From: Jiangella alkaliphila
Lineage (GTDB): Bacteria; Actinomycetota; Actinomycetes; Jiangellales; Jiangellaceae
Assembly: GCF_900105925.1 (NCBI RefSeq)
Contig: NZ_LT629791.1
Location: 4,248,001 to 4,312,000 of the forward strand
Direction of reading: 5' to 3'
DNA: 64,000 nt
Positions 9,663 through 18,500 of the stretch are shown here, one piece after another. The stretch's first letter is position 1; each line of letters starts with the position of its first letter. Under the pieces are notes generated by a model that was given only the letters and a program-made list of their open reading frames with translations, made no database searches and was not told the DNA's origin. A program made the position numbers and the translations under genes.

Positions 9663-9773
9663 GGAATAGTCAAGACCTGTGGATCGGCGTGTCGTACGAC
9701 TTGCCCTTCTGACGTCTTGCCGGATCACTCGACGAGCTGGCCGCCGTGACGTTGGCAGCAACGTGAACGCCGA

Positions 9774-10532
9774 TCAGTCGCGCGCGCCAGCGGCGGCGGC
9801 GTCGTGCAGGACGAAGGTGGCGAACCCCAGCTCGCGTCGCGCGCCGCTCAGCCAGGCCTCGAGATGCTCACGTGCAACGGCAAGCGCCTGGTCGCGATCC
9901 TCCGTCGTCGAGGCCTCCCGCACGGCCCAGTCGACGAGCGACCCACTCCAACTGAACTGGTAGTCGTCCCACTCGGCCAACGTGCTTACGTGCCCGTACG
10001 ACGGCTCGAACCCGTGCTCACGGATGGCTCGCACGAAGCCGGCGAGGTCGGGATAGGCGTCGGCAGAAACCTCAAGCGCCGCCAGCGCAGAGGCCGACGG
10101 GGGGCTCTCCCAGATGCTGTCGCCGATCAGCGCTTGGCCGCCGGGGCGCAGATGCCGCCGGACAGCGACCAGCATGTCCTTTAGCCCGCCGAAGGCGTGG
10201 CTCGCACCGACGCACAGCACCACGTCGAACGCCCCGTCGTCCCAGGTGGCGGCATCCGTTTCGACCCAGCGCACCCGGTCGCTCAGCCTCCGCTCGCCGG
10301 CACGCCTGACGGCAGAGGCCGGGAGCATGTGGTCTATCCCTACGCCAGTGATCCCGGGGTAGGTGAGCAGCAGCTCTTGCAGCCACTCGCCCTCTCCGCA
10401 CCCGAGGTCGACGGCGCGGGCGCCGTCGCTTGGGCGCAGCCAGCCGACCAGTTCGCGTAGCCGCTGGGGCGCCACCGGGGCCGCGATCGGATGGCGCAGG
10501 TGGGCAATGTCGAAGATCTCGGAGCGCTCCAC
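9774..10532 (-). CDS. Class I SAM-dependent methyltransferase
   Basis: 252 aa from a GTG at 10532 (VERSEIFDIAHLRHPIAAPV); an in-frame ATG at 10604 would add 24 residues with no family resemblance. Motif I is AVDLGCGEGEWLQ near residue 40, the acidic post-II region VRWVETDAATW, motif IV FDVVLCVGASHAFGG and motif VI LRPGGQALIGD. This is the Methyltransf_11/25 fold using S-adenosylmethionine on an unidentified small molecule. No strong ribosome-binding site decides the start. It lies amid decayed genes but is itself full length. Confidence 0.85.
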   Translation of the reverse strand: MERSEIFDIAHLRHPIAAPVAPQRLRELVGWLRPSDGARAVDLGCGEGEWLQELLLTYPGITGVGIDHMLPASAVRRAGERRLSDRVRWVETDAATWDDGAFDVVLCVGASHAFGGLKDMLVAVRRHLRPGGQALIGDSIWESPPSASALAALEVSADAYPDLAGFVRAIREHGFEPSYGHVSTLAEWDDYQFSWSGSLVDWAVREASTTEDRDQALAVAREHLEAWLSGARRELGFATFVLHDAAAAGARD

Positions 10533-10647
10533 TTCAGCAACGCTACAAGCAGACTCAACCGAGGCCGAGGCATTCCAGAGTGAGGTGCGTTGACCGCTCG
10601 CCACCGGTGCTGGGCGGACTCGATCAGCGTGAACGCCATAGCCACAA

Positions 10648-10950
10648 CTAGGGCGTGTCGCCGCGGCGCGCGGCGCGGTAGTGCGTGGGCGCGTATCCCG
10701 TGACCTGCTTGAATCTCCGGGAGAAGTGGTACGGGTCGGAGTACCCGACGGAGCGGGCGTTCTCGGCGATGTTCAACGTGCTGACCTCGAGCAGCGCCGC
10801 CGCCCTGGTCAGGCGTTGCCGGGTGACGTACTGCATCGGCGACATGCCGATGTGGTCATGGAAGAGCCGGGTCAGGTGCGACGACGAGAATCTTCCCTCC
10901 GCGGGCTCAACTCGACCTATGCACCTGACCTGCGCTTTCTTGATGGGCAT
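10648..10950 (-). pseudogene. Truncated AraC-family regulator (C-terminal HTH only)
   Basis: The last ~80 residues are classic AraC/XylS DNA-binding domain: SSSHLTRLFHDHIGMSPMQY, RQRLTRAAALLEVSTLNIAE and GYSDPYHFSRRFKQVTGYAP. The first helix of HTH1 and the whole N-terminal sensor domain are missing; the upstream residues do not match, so the gene is cut at its 5' side. The stop falls inside CTAGGGCGTGTC, identical to one end of the MITE-like element at 8025. A functional short HTH protein cannot be excluded. Confidence 0.75.
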
Positions 10951-11045
10951 CCGTGCCCGGCTACGCCGAGTACTTGACGCGGTCTTCCCTCGATGTCGAC
11001 GAAGTCGCGCAAACTGTCACCGAAATGAGCGCGCGGTCGACCAGT

Positions 11046-11638
11046 TCAGTCGGGGATGCCGAGCGAGTCCAGGGCCTGTGGCAGGTCACGGTCGCGGCCG
11101 AAACCTCGCGCCGTGATCAACTCGACGGCCTTGCGAGCTACGTCTCTGTCCTCCGTGGATGCGACCTCGGCGAGATTTCGCAGGTCGGCCGCGTCACGCG
11201 GTCGCCGCTCGTCGTCTCGCGCCAACAACTTCAGTGCGATGAGATGCCCGGCCGTTGCGACCGGAAGGGTCAAGCCCGGGATGATCTCGATTCGCTCGGC
11301 TGCCTGGGCGATCTCTCGTTCGATTCCCGAGCTGGCGAACAACAGATCGACGACCACATTGACGTCGCCGGCTAGCGGTGATGCAAGTCGGACCGTGGCG
11401 AGTCGTCCGGTCACGTCGTGGTCGATCGTTGCCAACAGTCGGTAGCCGTCGGCCAGGAGCGACCTGACGAGATCTTCGGCGGCGGTATCGTCGTCGACCG
11501 CGACGGCGTGTCGACGTCACGGGTGAATCGCGGCTCGGTCCGAGCCGATACGGCGAAGCCACCGATCAGCGCCCAACCCGCGCCGAGGCGGGTGAGGTCC
11601 TTCGCGGCGCGCCTCAGCGCTGCCTCGAGTTGGTTCAT
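11046..11638 (-). pseudogene. AbiEii-type nucleotidyltransferase, frameshifted
   Basis: The 5' half (from ATG 11638) reads LIGGFAVSARTEPRFTRDVD, the GG...DVD nucleotidyltransferase signature of AbiEii/MenT-like type IV toxins. The frame is then lost at ~11508 and resumes one frame over as AVAVDDDTAAEDLVRSLLAD through PVATAGHLIALKLLARDDER to the stop at 11046. Loss of one base (an Ile codon reduced to AC) explains it. The start overlaps the stop of the small upstream gene by 4 nt, indicating a former two-gene unit. The change could be real inactivation or a sequencing error. Confidence 0.8.
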
Positions 11639-11841
11639 CCGAATCGTCGGGAGAGCCGGCCCGCTGCGTCACCCATCGGGGCACCTGGGCGGTCGATACG
11701 CCATGCGTTGACCAGCGCCTCGATCTCGGCTTTCGTTGCGTCGGGATGTTCGCGACGCAGCTTGGCTCGGTACATGAGCTCACCGAACTCGTACATGTCG
11801 AGCACGCCACGTACTCGCCGTGCCGCGGCCGAATCGCTCAT
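11635..11841 (-). CDS. Small partner protein of the AbiEii-type gene
   Basis: 68 aa (MSDSAAARRVRGVLDMYEFG...), with RAKLRREHPDATKAEIEALV followed by WRIDRPGAPMGDA. Short proteins of this pattern commonly sit directly upstream of AbiEii-like nucleotidyltransferases in actinomycetes. The stop overlaps the toxin-like start by 4 nt (ATGA). It may act as antitoxin or partner, but it lacks an obvious DNA-binding motif; its function is unknown. With the partner frameshifted, it may now be an orphan. Confidence 0.65.
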   Translation of the reverse strand: MSDSAAARRVRGVLDMYEFGELMYRAKLRREHPDATKAEIEALVNAWRIDRPGAPMGDAAGRLSRRFG

Positions 11842-12140
11842 GCCGCAAGCCTAGCCAACTCAGCCCGTGCGCGACGGAACGCGAGGCCGGATCGACAACT
11901 AGGAATGTCGGGCGATGTGAACGCTGGGCAAGGGTCGCGACGACGGCGAGATGCCGGGCGGGCAGCCAGGACAGGTCAGGAGACACGACGAGAGCCTAGA
12001 GCGGTCGGCGACGCTGCGCACAACCGGTTTAGGCAGAGTCCCGACGGCGTGGTCCACCCCAGTCTCCGCAACGCTCGGTTCGTCTTGTGCGTAGATCCGC
12101 ATCCTGCGAGGTCCTGAGCGTCGCGTTTCATTGTTGCACT

Positions 12141-12580
12141 GGGGCCGCCGGCGTCGCCGAGCTGATCGGCCACACCGTTGTCCAGCCACGCAGCGGGTCG
12201 CGCTGCGGCTGTGGCGGCACCGGGTGCCTGGAAACGGTCGCCGTCTTCGCCGAACTGGCCGGATTCGCCGACACCGCCGCTGCGATCCGGGGCGGCCGCG
12301 CCGGCCACCGCAGGCTCGCGCGGCGCCGCTGCAGACCGCCGACTGACTCGCCATCGCCCTGGCCAACAGGCTAAACCTCCTCGGCCCGGAACTCGCCGCC
12401 AAGGGTGGCCGGGTTTCGCGCGGTCAGGGACGCCCTGTTCGACCCTGCTCCGAGAGGCGCCGCGACGGCGCGCGCCCCGATCCCGCGGGCAGCTACCGGG
12501 TCACCGGCGCGGCGTTCGGGCCCTGGGCCGGCGCTGTGGGCGCGGCGCTATCGGCCGCACCGGCCGAGCCGGCCTCATAA
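12141..12580 (+). pseudogene. Shattered ROK-family kinase/regulator
   Basis: Three frames together recover the C-terminal half of a ROK protein. GAAGVAELIGHTVVQPRSGS and the zinc motif CGCGGTGCLE lie near 12141-12230, IALANRLNLLGPELAAKGGR near 12352-12412, then RDALFDP and AATARAP in another frame, and VTGAAFGPWAGAVGAALSA before a stop at 12578. At least two frameshifts and internal deletions separate the blocks. ROK proteins are sugar kinases or repressors, which fits the adjoining sugar module. Its last 88 bp are antisense to the GntR gene tail. Confidence 0.7.
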
Positions 12581-13296
12581 GGCTGGGCCGGCACGTACAG
12601 GCCGGTGTCGATGACCCACCGCGAGGCTACGTACGCCGTCTCGGTCCGCTCGACCGGCCGGCCCTCGACGTCGTAAACCAGGCGCGACTCGACCAGCAAC
12701 GCGGCCGGCATCTCCAGCTCGAGCGCCTGGGCGTCGTCCTCGGAGGCCAGCCGCGCGGACACGTACCCCGACGCCTTGCCCCACTGGCGGCCGAGCTTCC
12801 TCAGCGCGGCGTCCAGGGATCCCGTCGCCAGGTCGTGGTCGAGGACCGCCTTGAACTCCTCGGGCAGCGTCGCCCGTTCGCGGGCGACGGGGATGCCGTC
12901 GGCCAGGCGGATGCGGTCGATGCGGACCACCCAGGTGTCCGGGCGACGGCCCAGCTGGACTGCCTCGGCGGGCGAGGTGATCAGTCCCGCGGAGACGATG
13001 CGCGATGACGCCGTCATGCCGCGCCGCTGCATGTCCTGGGTGAAGGAGAGCAGGACGGAGTCGGCCCGGTGCAGGGGCTTCGGCGCGACGAATGTGCCGG
13101 CCCCGCGCCGGCGCTCGATGAGGCCCTCGGCGGCCAGATTCTGCAGCGCCTGCCTCGCCGTCATGCGGCTCACGTCGAAGCGCTCGGCGAGCTCGGACTC
13201 CGCCGGCAGCAGGGAGCCGGCGGGCAGCGTGGCGCACCGCTCGCGCAGCCACCTCTCGATGACCCTGTAGCGCGCTGGACCGGGTGCCTTCGTCAC
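12493..13296 (-). CDS. GntR-family regulator, HutC/UTRA subfamily
   Basis: 267 aa. The N-terminal winged HTH spans ~8-75 (YRVIERWLRERCATLPAGSL, ERFDVSRMTARQALQNLAAE, RRGAGTFVA), followed by a UTRA effector domain (~95-240) that binds sugar phosphates or similar ligands. The last ~25 residues (GSAGAADSAAPTAPAQ...) do not look like UTRA and lie over the ROK remnant on the other strand. It is divergent from the SIS/binding-protein/hydrolase genes, and a HutC-consensus site lies in the spacer, so it probably represses that operon and itself until an amino-sugar or sugar-phosphate ligand appears. Confidence 0.9.
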   Translation of the reverse strand: MTKAPGPARYRVIERWLRERCATLPAGSLLPAESELAERFDVSRMTARQALQNLAAEGLIERRRGAGTFVAPKPLHRADSVLLSFTQDMQRRGMTASSRIVSAGLITSPAEAVQLGRRPDTWVVRIDRIRLADGIPVARERATLPEEFKAVLDHDLATGSLDAALRKLGRQWGKASGYVSARLASEDDAQALELEMPAALLVESRLVYDVEGRPVERTETAYVASRWVIDTGLYVPAQPYEAGSAGAADSAAPTAPAQGPNAAPVTR

Positions 13297-13333
13297 GGGC
13301 TCATCGTCGCATAGAGCGATTAATACGAATCAG

Positions 13334-13345
13334 ATGTCTATACAT
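13334..13345. promoter_or_regulatory. Putative HutC-type GntR operator
   Basis: ATGTCTATACAT contains GTCTATAC, an exact match to the HutC-subfamily consensus GT-N-TA-N-AC. It lies in the spacer between the divergent GntR and SIS genes in unusually AT-rich sequence (13315-13349), 65 bp before the SIS start. Confidence 0.65.
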
Positions 13346-13398
13346 TTGGGCGGCCATCGTGCAATGCTGAGGCACACCACGGAGGATATGGAGGACGG

Positions 13399-14169
13399 AT
13401 GCAGAGCTACGCAGGCGCCTGGACCAGGGCTGCCCTGGCGTCGACCGACCGGCTGCTGGAGAGCCAGGGCGACGCTCTGGAGACGGCGGCGGACTGGTCG
13501 GCCGACACCATCGCCGCGGACGGCCTGGTGCACGTGTTCGGTTCCGGCCACTCCCGTATACCGGTCGAGGAGATGTTCCCCCGCTACGGCTCCTACCCGG
13601 GCTTTCACCCGATCGTCGAGCTCTCCACCACCTTCCACACCCAGGTGGCGGGTGCCAACGGGATGCGCCAGGCGATGTTCATCGAGCGGGTGCCGGGGCT
13701 GGCTGAGATGGTGCTGCGCAACTACACGTTCGCCGGCCACGACCTCTACATGGGCTTCTCCGTCGGCGGGTCCAGCGCACTGCCGGTCGAGATGATGGCC
13801 GGAGCGCGGGCTCGCGGGATCAAGACGATCGCCGTCACGAACCTGGCCATGGGCGGCACCATGGCGGCGCATGCCGACCTCGTCGTCGACCTGCAGGCTC
13901 CGCCCGGCGATGCGGCGGTCGACATCGACGGGCTCGACACGCCGGTCGGGCCGGTGTCGACCCTGCTGTACACGGTCGTGGTCAATGAGATCAAGGTCCG
14001 CACCGCGGCCCGGTTGGTGGCCCGGGGCTGCCAGCCACCGGTCATCACGTCGGCGGTTCGGATGGGCGCGGAGCGTTCGCGCGAGCTCTTCGAGGCCGCG
14101 TTCCACGAGCACGCCCGGCGGGCCAGCAGGGCACTCGACCAGGGCACCTCGGCCGCTCCGGTCGCCTGA
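13399..14169 (+). CDS. SIS-domain sugar isomerase-like protein
   Basis: 256 aa SIS fold. GLVHVFGSGHSRIPVEEMFP binds the phosphate of a sugar phosphate, and FSVGGSSALPVEMMAGARAR, IKTIAVTNLAM and PVGPVSTLLYTVVVNEI complete the domain. It resembles the UPF0309/KpsF-GutQ-like group that isomerises or otherwise handles phosphosugars in the cytoplasm. The start is supported by GGAGG upstream. It is the first gene of a module with a binding lipoprotein (45 bp later) and a glycoside hydrolase. The exact substrate is unknown. Confidence 0.85.
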   Translation: MQSYAGAWTRAALASTDRLLESQGDALETAADWSADTIAADGLVHVFGSGHSRIPVEEMFPRYGSYPGFHPIVELSTTFHTQVAGANGMRQAMFIERVPGLAEMVLRNYTFAGHDLYMGFSVGGSSALPVEMMAGARARGIKTIAVTNLAMGGTMAAHADLVVDLQAPPGDAAVDIDGLDTPVGPVSTLLYTVVVNEIKVRTAARLVARGCQPPVITSAVRMGAERSRELFEAAFHEHARRASRALDQGTSAAPVA

Positions 14170-14213
14170 CCCGTCCCCCATCGGCACATGTCACCTCACT
14201 GCGGAGGCGCTAC

Positions 14214-15725
14214 ATGCGAACGAACAGCACAGCCACACGCGTGGCGGTCATTCTCGCGGCCCTGGCGATCGGCGCCTGCTCGACGACGTCGGCCGGCGAC
14301 GAGACGGGCTCGGGATCGGGCTCCGACGAGATCGTCGCCAGCGGCCAGTTCCCGATCGAGAACCTGGATCCCCATTCGCCCGTCGGCGGATCGCTGGGCA
14401 TGGAACTGGTGGCCAAGCACATCTTCTCCCGGCTGGTCCAGATCGACGCGAACGGGCAGCTCACCGGCGACCTCGCCGAAGAGTGGTCGGCCGACGACAC
14501 CGGCACGACGTGGACGTTCCAGCTGCGCGACAGCGTGAGGTTCTCCGACGGCTCGGAGCTGACGTCGTCCGACGTGGTCGCCTCCTTCGAGCGGCTGCTC
14601 GCGCTGGAGAGCCCGATCGCCGGCAACTTCCCCGACGTCACGGCGACGGCGCCGGACGCCACCACCGTGACGTTCACCGCCGCCGCCCCCGACGCGGCCC
14701 TGCCGGCCAAGCTCACCGCCGTCTACGTCGTGGCGGAGGAGACCCCGGCCACGCAGAGCGCCGGCGGGCAGCCGCCGGTCGGTTCCGGGCCGTTCGTCGT
14801 CGACGAGTTCGCCCCGGGCGCCGAGGTCGTTCTCAGCCGGAACGACGACTACTTCGGCGGTGCGCCGTCGCTCGCCAAGCTCACCTTCCGCACCATCCCG
14901 GAGATTGCCGCCCGGCTCACCGCTCTGCGGACCGGTGAGGTGGACGTGATCTGGGGCGTCCCGGACGACCAGATGGCATTGCTGCGCTCCGAGGAGAGCA
15001 TCGAGATCGATGCGGTGGAGAGCGACGCCACCTTCACGATGTGGTTCAACTCGACGACGCCGGCCCTGGCCGACCCGGCCGTCCGGCGCGCCATCTGGCA
15101 GGCGGTCGACTTCGAGACCATCGTCGCCCAGCTCTACCCCGAGACCGGCACGCTCGCGGACGCCCCCATCGCTCCGCCGGTGCTCGGTCACGCCACCCAG
15201 GAGCCCATGGTCTACGACCCCGATGCGGCCCGCGCCGCGCTGGCGGCGGCCGGCTTCGACTTCGACACCGTGCTGCGCCTGCAGTTCCAGTCGCAGTTCC
15301 GGTCGTTCGTCGAGGCGGTCGTCTCCGACCTTGCGGAGATCGGCGTGCAGGTGGAGCCGCTCGAGAAGGAGCAGGCCGTCTTCATCGAGGACCTGCTCGC
15401 CCTGAACTGGGACATCAACATGCAGCAGATCGGCACCGCGGGTTTCGATGCCGCCACCAACCTCGGCCGCCTCTACCCTTGCGCCGCCGGCCGCAATGGC
15501 TACTGCAACCCGGAGCTGGACGCGCTGCTGGCGCAGGCCGGGCAGACCCCGGACCCGGCGGAGCGCGAGCAGGTCTACGCCCAGGCCTCGCAGATCATCT
15601 GGACCGACGCCGTGGGTATGTACCCGATGTTCGTCAAGATGTCCTACGCCTGGGGCGCGAGCGTCAGCGGCTTCACCCTGGATCGAGTCGGGCTCCCCGA
15701 CTTCCGCGACGCCGGCGTCGAATAG
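14214..15725 (+). CDS. ABC transporter substrate-binding lipoprotein (family 5)
   Basis: 503 aa. The N-terminus is a lipoprotein signal with lipobox LAIGAC, so the protein is anchored outside the membrane through Cys ~23. The body matches solute-binding family 5 (Opp/Dpp/Nik type): FPIENLDPHSPVGGSLGMEL, WTFQLRDSVRFSDGSELTSS, GSGPFVVDEFAPGAEVVLSR and AIWQAVDFETIVAQLY. Family members capture peptides, nickel chelates or oligosaccharides; the neighbours suggest a glycoside. No permease or ATPase gene lies nearby, so it must use a transporter encoded elsewhere. Confidence 0.92.
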   Translation: MRTNSTATRVAVILAALAIGACSTTSAGDETGSGSGSDEIVASGQFPIENLDPHSPVGGSLGMELVAKHIFSRLVQIDANGQLTGDLAEEWSADDTGTTWTFQLRDSVRFSDGSELTSSDVVASFERLLALESPIAGNFPDVTATAPDATTVTFTAAAPDAALPAKLTAVYVVAEETPATQSAGGQPPVGSGPFVVDEFAPGAEVVLSRNDDYFGGAPSLAKLTFRTIPEIAARLTALRTGEVDVIWGVPDDQMALLRSEESIEIDAVESDATFTMWFNSTTPALADPAVRRAIWQAVDFETIVAQLYPETGTLADAPIAPPVLGHATQEPMVYDPDAARAALAAAGFDFDTVLRLQFQSQFRSFVEAVVSDLAEIGVQVEPLEKEQAVFIEDLLALNWDINMQQIGTAGFDAATNLGRLYPCAAGRNGYCNPELDALLAQAGQTPDPAEREQVYAQASQIIWTDAVGMYPMFVKMSYAWGASVSGFTLDRVGLPDFRDAGVE

Positions 15726-15748
15726 CCGGACGTGACGAGAGGACGGAC

Positions 15749-17629
15749 ATGATCGCACCGGCGTCGCTCCAGTACCTGGAGTTGCAGCGCTCCCTGTCCG
15801 AGGGTTGGAACACCTGGGACACCCGCAGCCTGCTGCGCCACGTCAGGCTGCCCGACGGGCTCGGGCTGACGCTCGGCCTGCACGAGCTGTACCGCGGCAC
15901 CAGCCTGCAGACCGTGCAGATCGGCCGGCGTGAAGAGGGCGCCGAGGAGGTCGCGCTCGGGCCCCACGCCATCCGCGGTGACTTCTCGGAGGTCACGGTC
16001 ACCTGGGCCGACCTCACCATCCGCGTGGCCGCCGCCCGGACCGGCGACGATCTCGTCCTGCTGGTCACCCCGCTGGACCACCGGCACCGGCCCGGCATCC
16101 TCACCGTGGGCGCCGGCTACCTGTGGAACCGAGACGGCGTGGTCCGCCGCGACGACGGCGTCCTCGCCGCCACCTCCGGCGAGACGGTCACCCCGATCCA
16201 CGTGACCGGTGAGCCGATCGACGACCCCTACGCCGACGTCGTCGGGCCCTACCTGGCCGTCGAGCTCGCCGAGCTCGTCGGGGTGAGCACCGGCACCCCG
16301 CGCACCGTCGAGGAGATCGACGAGATCGTCCGGCAGGCCCGCGCGGCCCACTGCCCGCCGCCGGAGTCCGTGGCCGACGAGCACCGCGAGATCGTCCGCG
16401 ACTCGATCGCCTGGAACACCGTCTACGAGCCCGCCGGCGACCGCGTCGTCACGACGGTGAGCCGGCTGTGGAACGTCGGCAAGCGCGGCGGCTACGCGTT
16501 GTTCTGCTGGGACGCGTTCTTCAACGCCCTGCTCGCCGACGTGAGCTCCACCGAGCTGGCATACGCGAACGCCGTCGAGATGTGCCGCGAGGTCACGCCG
16601 GACGGCTTTGTGCCCAACGTCGCGCAGGGCACCGGGCGCAAGACCTTCGACGGCTCGCAGCCACCGGTCGGCTCGATGGTGTGCTGGGAGCTCTACCTCC
16701 GCCACCGCGACCGCTGGTTCCTCGAGGAGGTGTTCGAGGTCCTGCTGAGTTGGAACCGCTGGTGGTGGAAGGCCCGGCACAACGGGGTCATGCTCAGCCC
16801 GGGGTCCACGACCTTCACGCCGGAGTATCCGTCGCCGCAGGACATCCCGCGGATCGGGAAGCACTTCGGGGCGACCTGTGAGACCGGCGCCGACGACCAC
16901 CCCGTCCTGCGCGACGCCGGATTCGACCCGGCCACCGGGCTGCTCGACATCGACGACGTCGGCCTCAACGCCGAGTACGTCATGGACTGCGAGGCGCTGG
17001 CGCAGATCGCCGAGACGCTCGGCCGCACAGCCGAGGCCGCGGAGGTCATCGAACGCGGCAGGGCCGTGGCCCGCCTCGTCGACGAGCGCCTCTGGGACGA
17101 CGAAGGGCAGATCTACCGCAGCCACTTCACCGCCACTGGGAAGCCGACCGCCTGGCTGGCGCCCATGAGCTTCTTCCCGCTCCTGGCCGGGATCGGCTTG
17201 GACGGGCGGGCGAAGGCCATGGCGGACCGGTACCTGCAGGACCCGCGCCAGTTCGGCGGGCCGCGGGCGCTGCCGTCGTCACCCCGGTCCGAACCCGCGC
17301 CGGCCCCGGGCGAGCACAGCTACTGGATCGGGCGGGCCTGGCCGCCGATCAACTTCCTTGTCTTCCTCGGGCTGCGCCGCGCCGGCCTGGACGCCGAGGC
17401 GACCTGGCTGGCCGAGCGCTCAGGTGAGCTGATCCTCGACGACTGGCGCCGTAACCGGCACATCCACGAGAACTACTCCAGCGAACACGACCGGCCTTGC
17501 GACGCGGCCAACAGCGAGCCGTTCCACTCCTGGGGCGCGCTGCTGAGCCTCACCGCGCTTGCCGGCCTCGACGCGGCGGGCGGGTTCGCGCTGACGGACG
17601 GCGGAGACGGCCTCGCCCGCCACGGCTGA
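15749..17629 (+). CDS. Glycoside hydrolase, MGH1/GH63-like (alpha/alpha)6 barrel
   Basis: 626 aa from ATG 15749, with GAGAGG upstream, 23 bp after the binding-protein stop. An N-terminal beta-rich part (~1-190) is followed by a helical barrel with GGYALFCWDAFFNALLADVS, DGFVPNVAQGTGRK, WNRWWWKARHNGVMLSPGS and SYWIGRAWPPINFLVFLGLR. These resemble GH63/mannosylglycerate-hydrolase-like enzymes. The WDAFFNALL acidic residue and the late Glu in NYSSEHDRPC are plausible catalytic acids by family analogy. No signal peptide, so it probably cleaves an imported glycoside. The module order is isomerase, binding protein, hydrolase. Confidence 0.85.
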   Translation: MIAPASLQYLELQRSLSEGWNTWDTRSLLRHVRLPDGLGLTLGLHELYRGTSLQTVQIGRREEGAEEVALGPHAIRGDFSEVTVTWADLTIRVAAARTGDDLVLLVTPLDHRHRPGILTVGAGYLWNRDGVVRRDDGVLAATSGETVTPIHVTGEPIDDPYADVVGPYLAVELAELVGVSTGTPRTVEEIDEIVRQARAAHCPPPESVADEHREIVRDSIAWNTVYEPAGDRVVTTVSRLWNVGKRGGYALFCWDAFFNALLADVSSTELAYANAVEMCREVTPDGFVPNVAQGTGRKTFDGSQPPVGSMVCWELYLRHRDRWFLEEVFEVLLSWNRWWWKARHNGVMLSPGSTTFTPEYPSPQDIPRIGKHFGATCETGADDHPVLRDAGFDPATGLLDIDDVGLNAEYVMDCEALAQIAETLGRTAEAAEVIERGRAVARLVDERLWDDEGQIYRSHFTATGKPTAWLAPMSFFPLLAGIGLDGRAKAMADRYLQDPRQFGGPRALPSSPRSEPAPAPGEHSYWIGRAWPPINFLVFLGLRRAGLDAEATWLAERSGELILDDWRRNRHIHENYSSEHDRPCDAANSEPFHSWGALLSLTALAGLDAAGGFALTDGGDGLARHG

Positions 17630-17675
17630 GACCGCGCTCTGGGCCGGGCGGCGACGCCGGCTGAACCGAACCGCG

Positions 17676-17830
17676 TCAGGGCTGCAGACCAGGTATCGGA
17701 GTGGCCGGCGGGCGGGTGTAGAGCAGTCCGCGGTGCAGGCGGGTCGGGCTGCCATACCAGAAGTCCAGCTCCCGTGGCACCAGCCGGCAGCCGGCCCAGC
17801 CGTCGGGGCGGGGAGCGGCTGGCTGGCCTC
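17676..17830 (-). pseudogene. Pyridoxamine 5'-phosphate oxidase family, C-terminal remnant
   Basis: The minus strand down to the stop at 17676 reads [20 protein letters not shown] then [14 protein letters not shown], the conserved C-terminal signature of PdxH/PhzG-type flavin oxidases (W.GyrlvP..iEFW.g...RLH.R..Y). Nothing matching the FMN-binding N-terminal half is found upstream in any frame, so only a tail fragment remains. The rest of the spacer to the tRNA (17831-18500) shows no supportable gene. Confidence 0.65.
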
Positions 17831-18500
17831 GGTGAGGGAGCGGGCGCGGTGGTGCAGGTCGGCTTCGGTGCCGTCATGCTCGAGACCATCCAAGGCCTCG
17901 ACCTGCGCTGGCCAGTCGTGTCGCCCGCTGCTCGCGAGGCGAACGCTCGCGCCCGCCGCGTCCTCGACGACGAACGGCCGACGAGCGAGCCGGCTCCATC
18001 GGCGGACGCCCACGACTACAAGGTGCCGCTCGGCGGCTGAGCGCTTCGGGTGGTCGGCAGAGCCAAGGCGCGCTCGTAACGATCCGATGTGCTCGACCGT
18101 CGGTTGACACGACACGGCTGGGCCCGGAGCTGGCAGCACCGAGCACCTGCCCGCCTGCGGCGCCCGGGTTCGCTTAGCCCGATCTGATCAACTGGCGGGG
18201 ACCGATCCGGCGCCCAGATGGGTCCAGAATCCGGTCGCACGGATTGTCTGGGGCCTGAGTCGTCGCTGGACTGATGGCAGCAGGTGGAGTCGGCCTCGGG
18301 CACTCCCCAGAAACTCACCACCTCACGGACCCAGGCAAGGCGAGAATGCCCGAGGCAGGCAAGATATTGGCGTACGGTGGATGACGCAGAGGACCCAGAC
18401 TTCGAGCAAGAGTCCAGGTCAGCGGGTGTTCGACCGAGAACCGACGAGGAACTCGGTCGGCGGAGCCTCCCTCGCATTGTGAGAGGGGTACACCTCTGAG

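Noticed and set aside
11899-12402. Minus-strand open frame over the ROK remnant
   Set aside because: Opposite-strand sequence carries ROK motifs; this frame is basic low-complexity translation.
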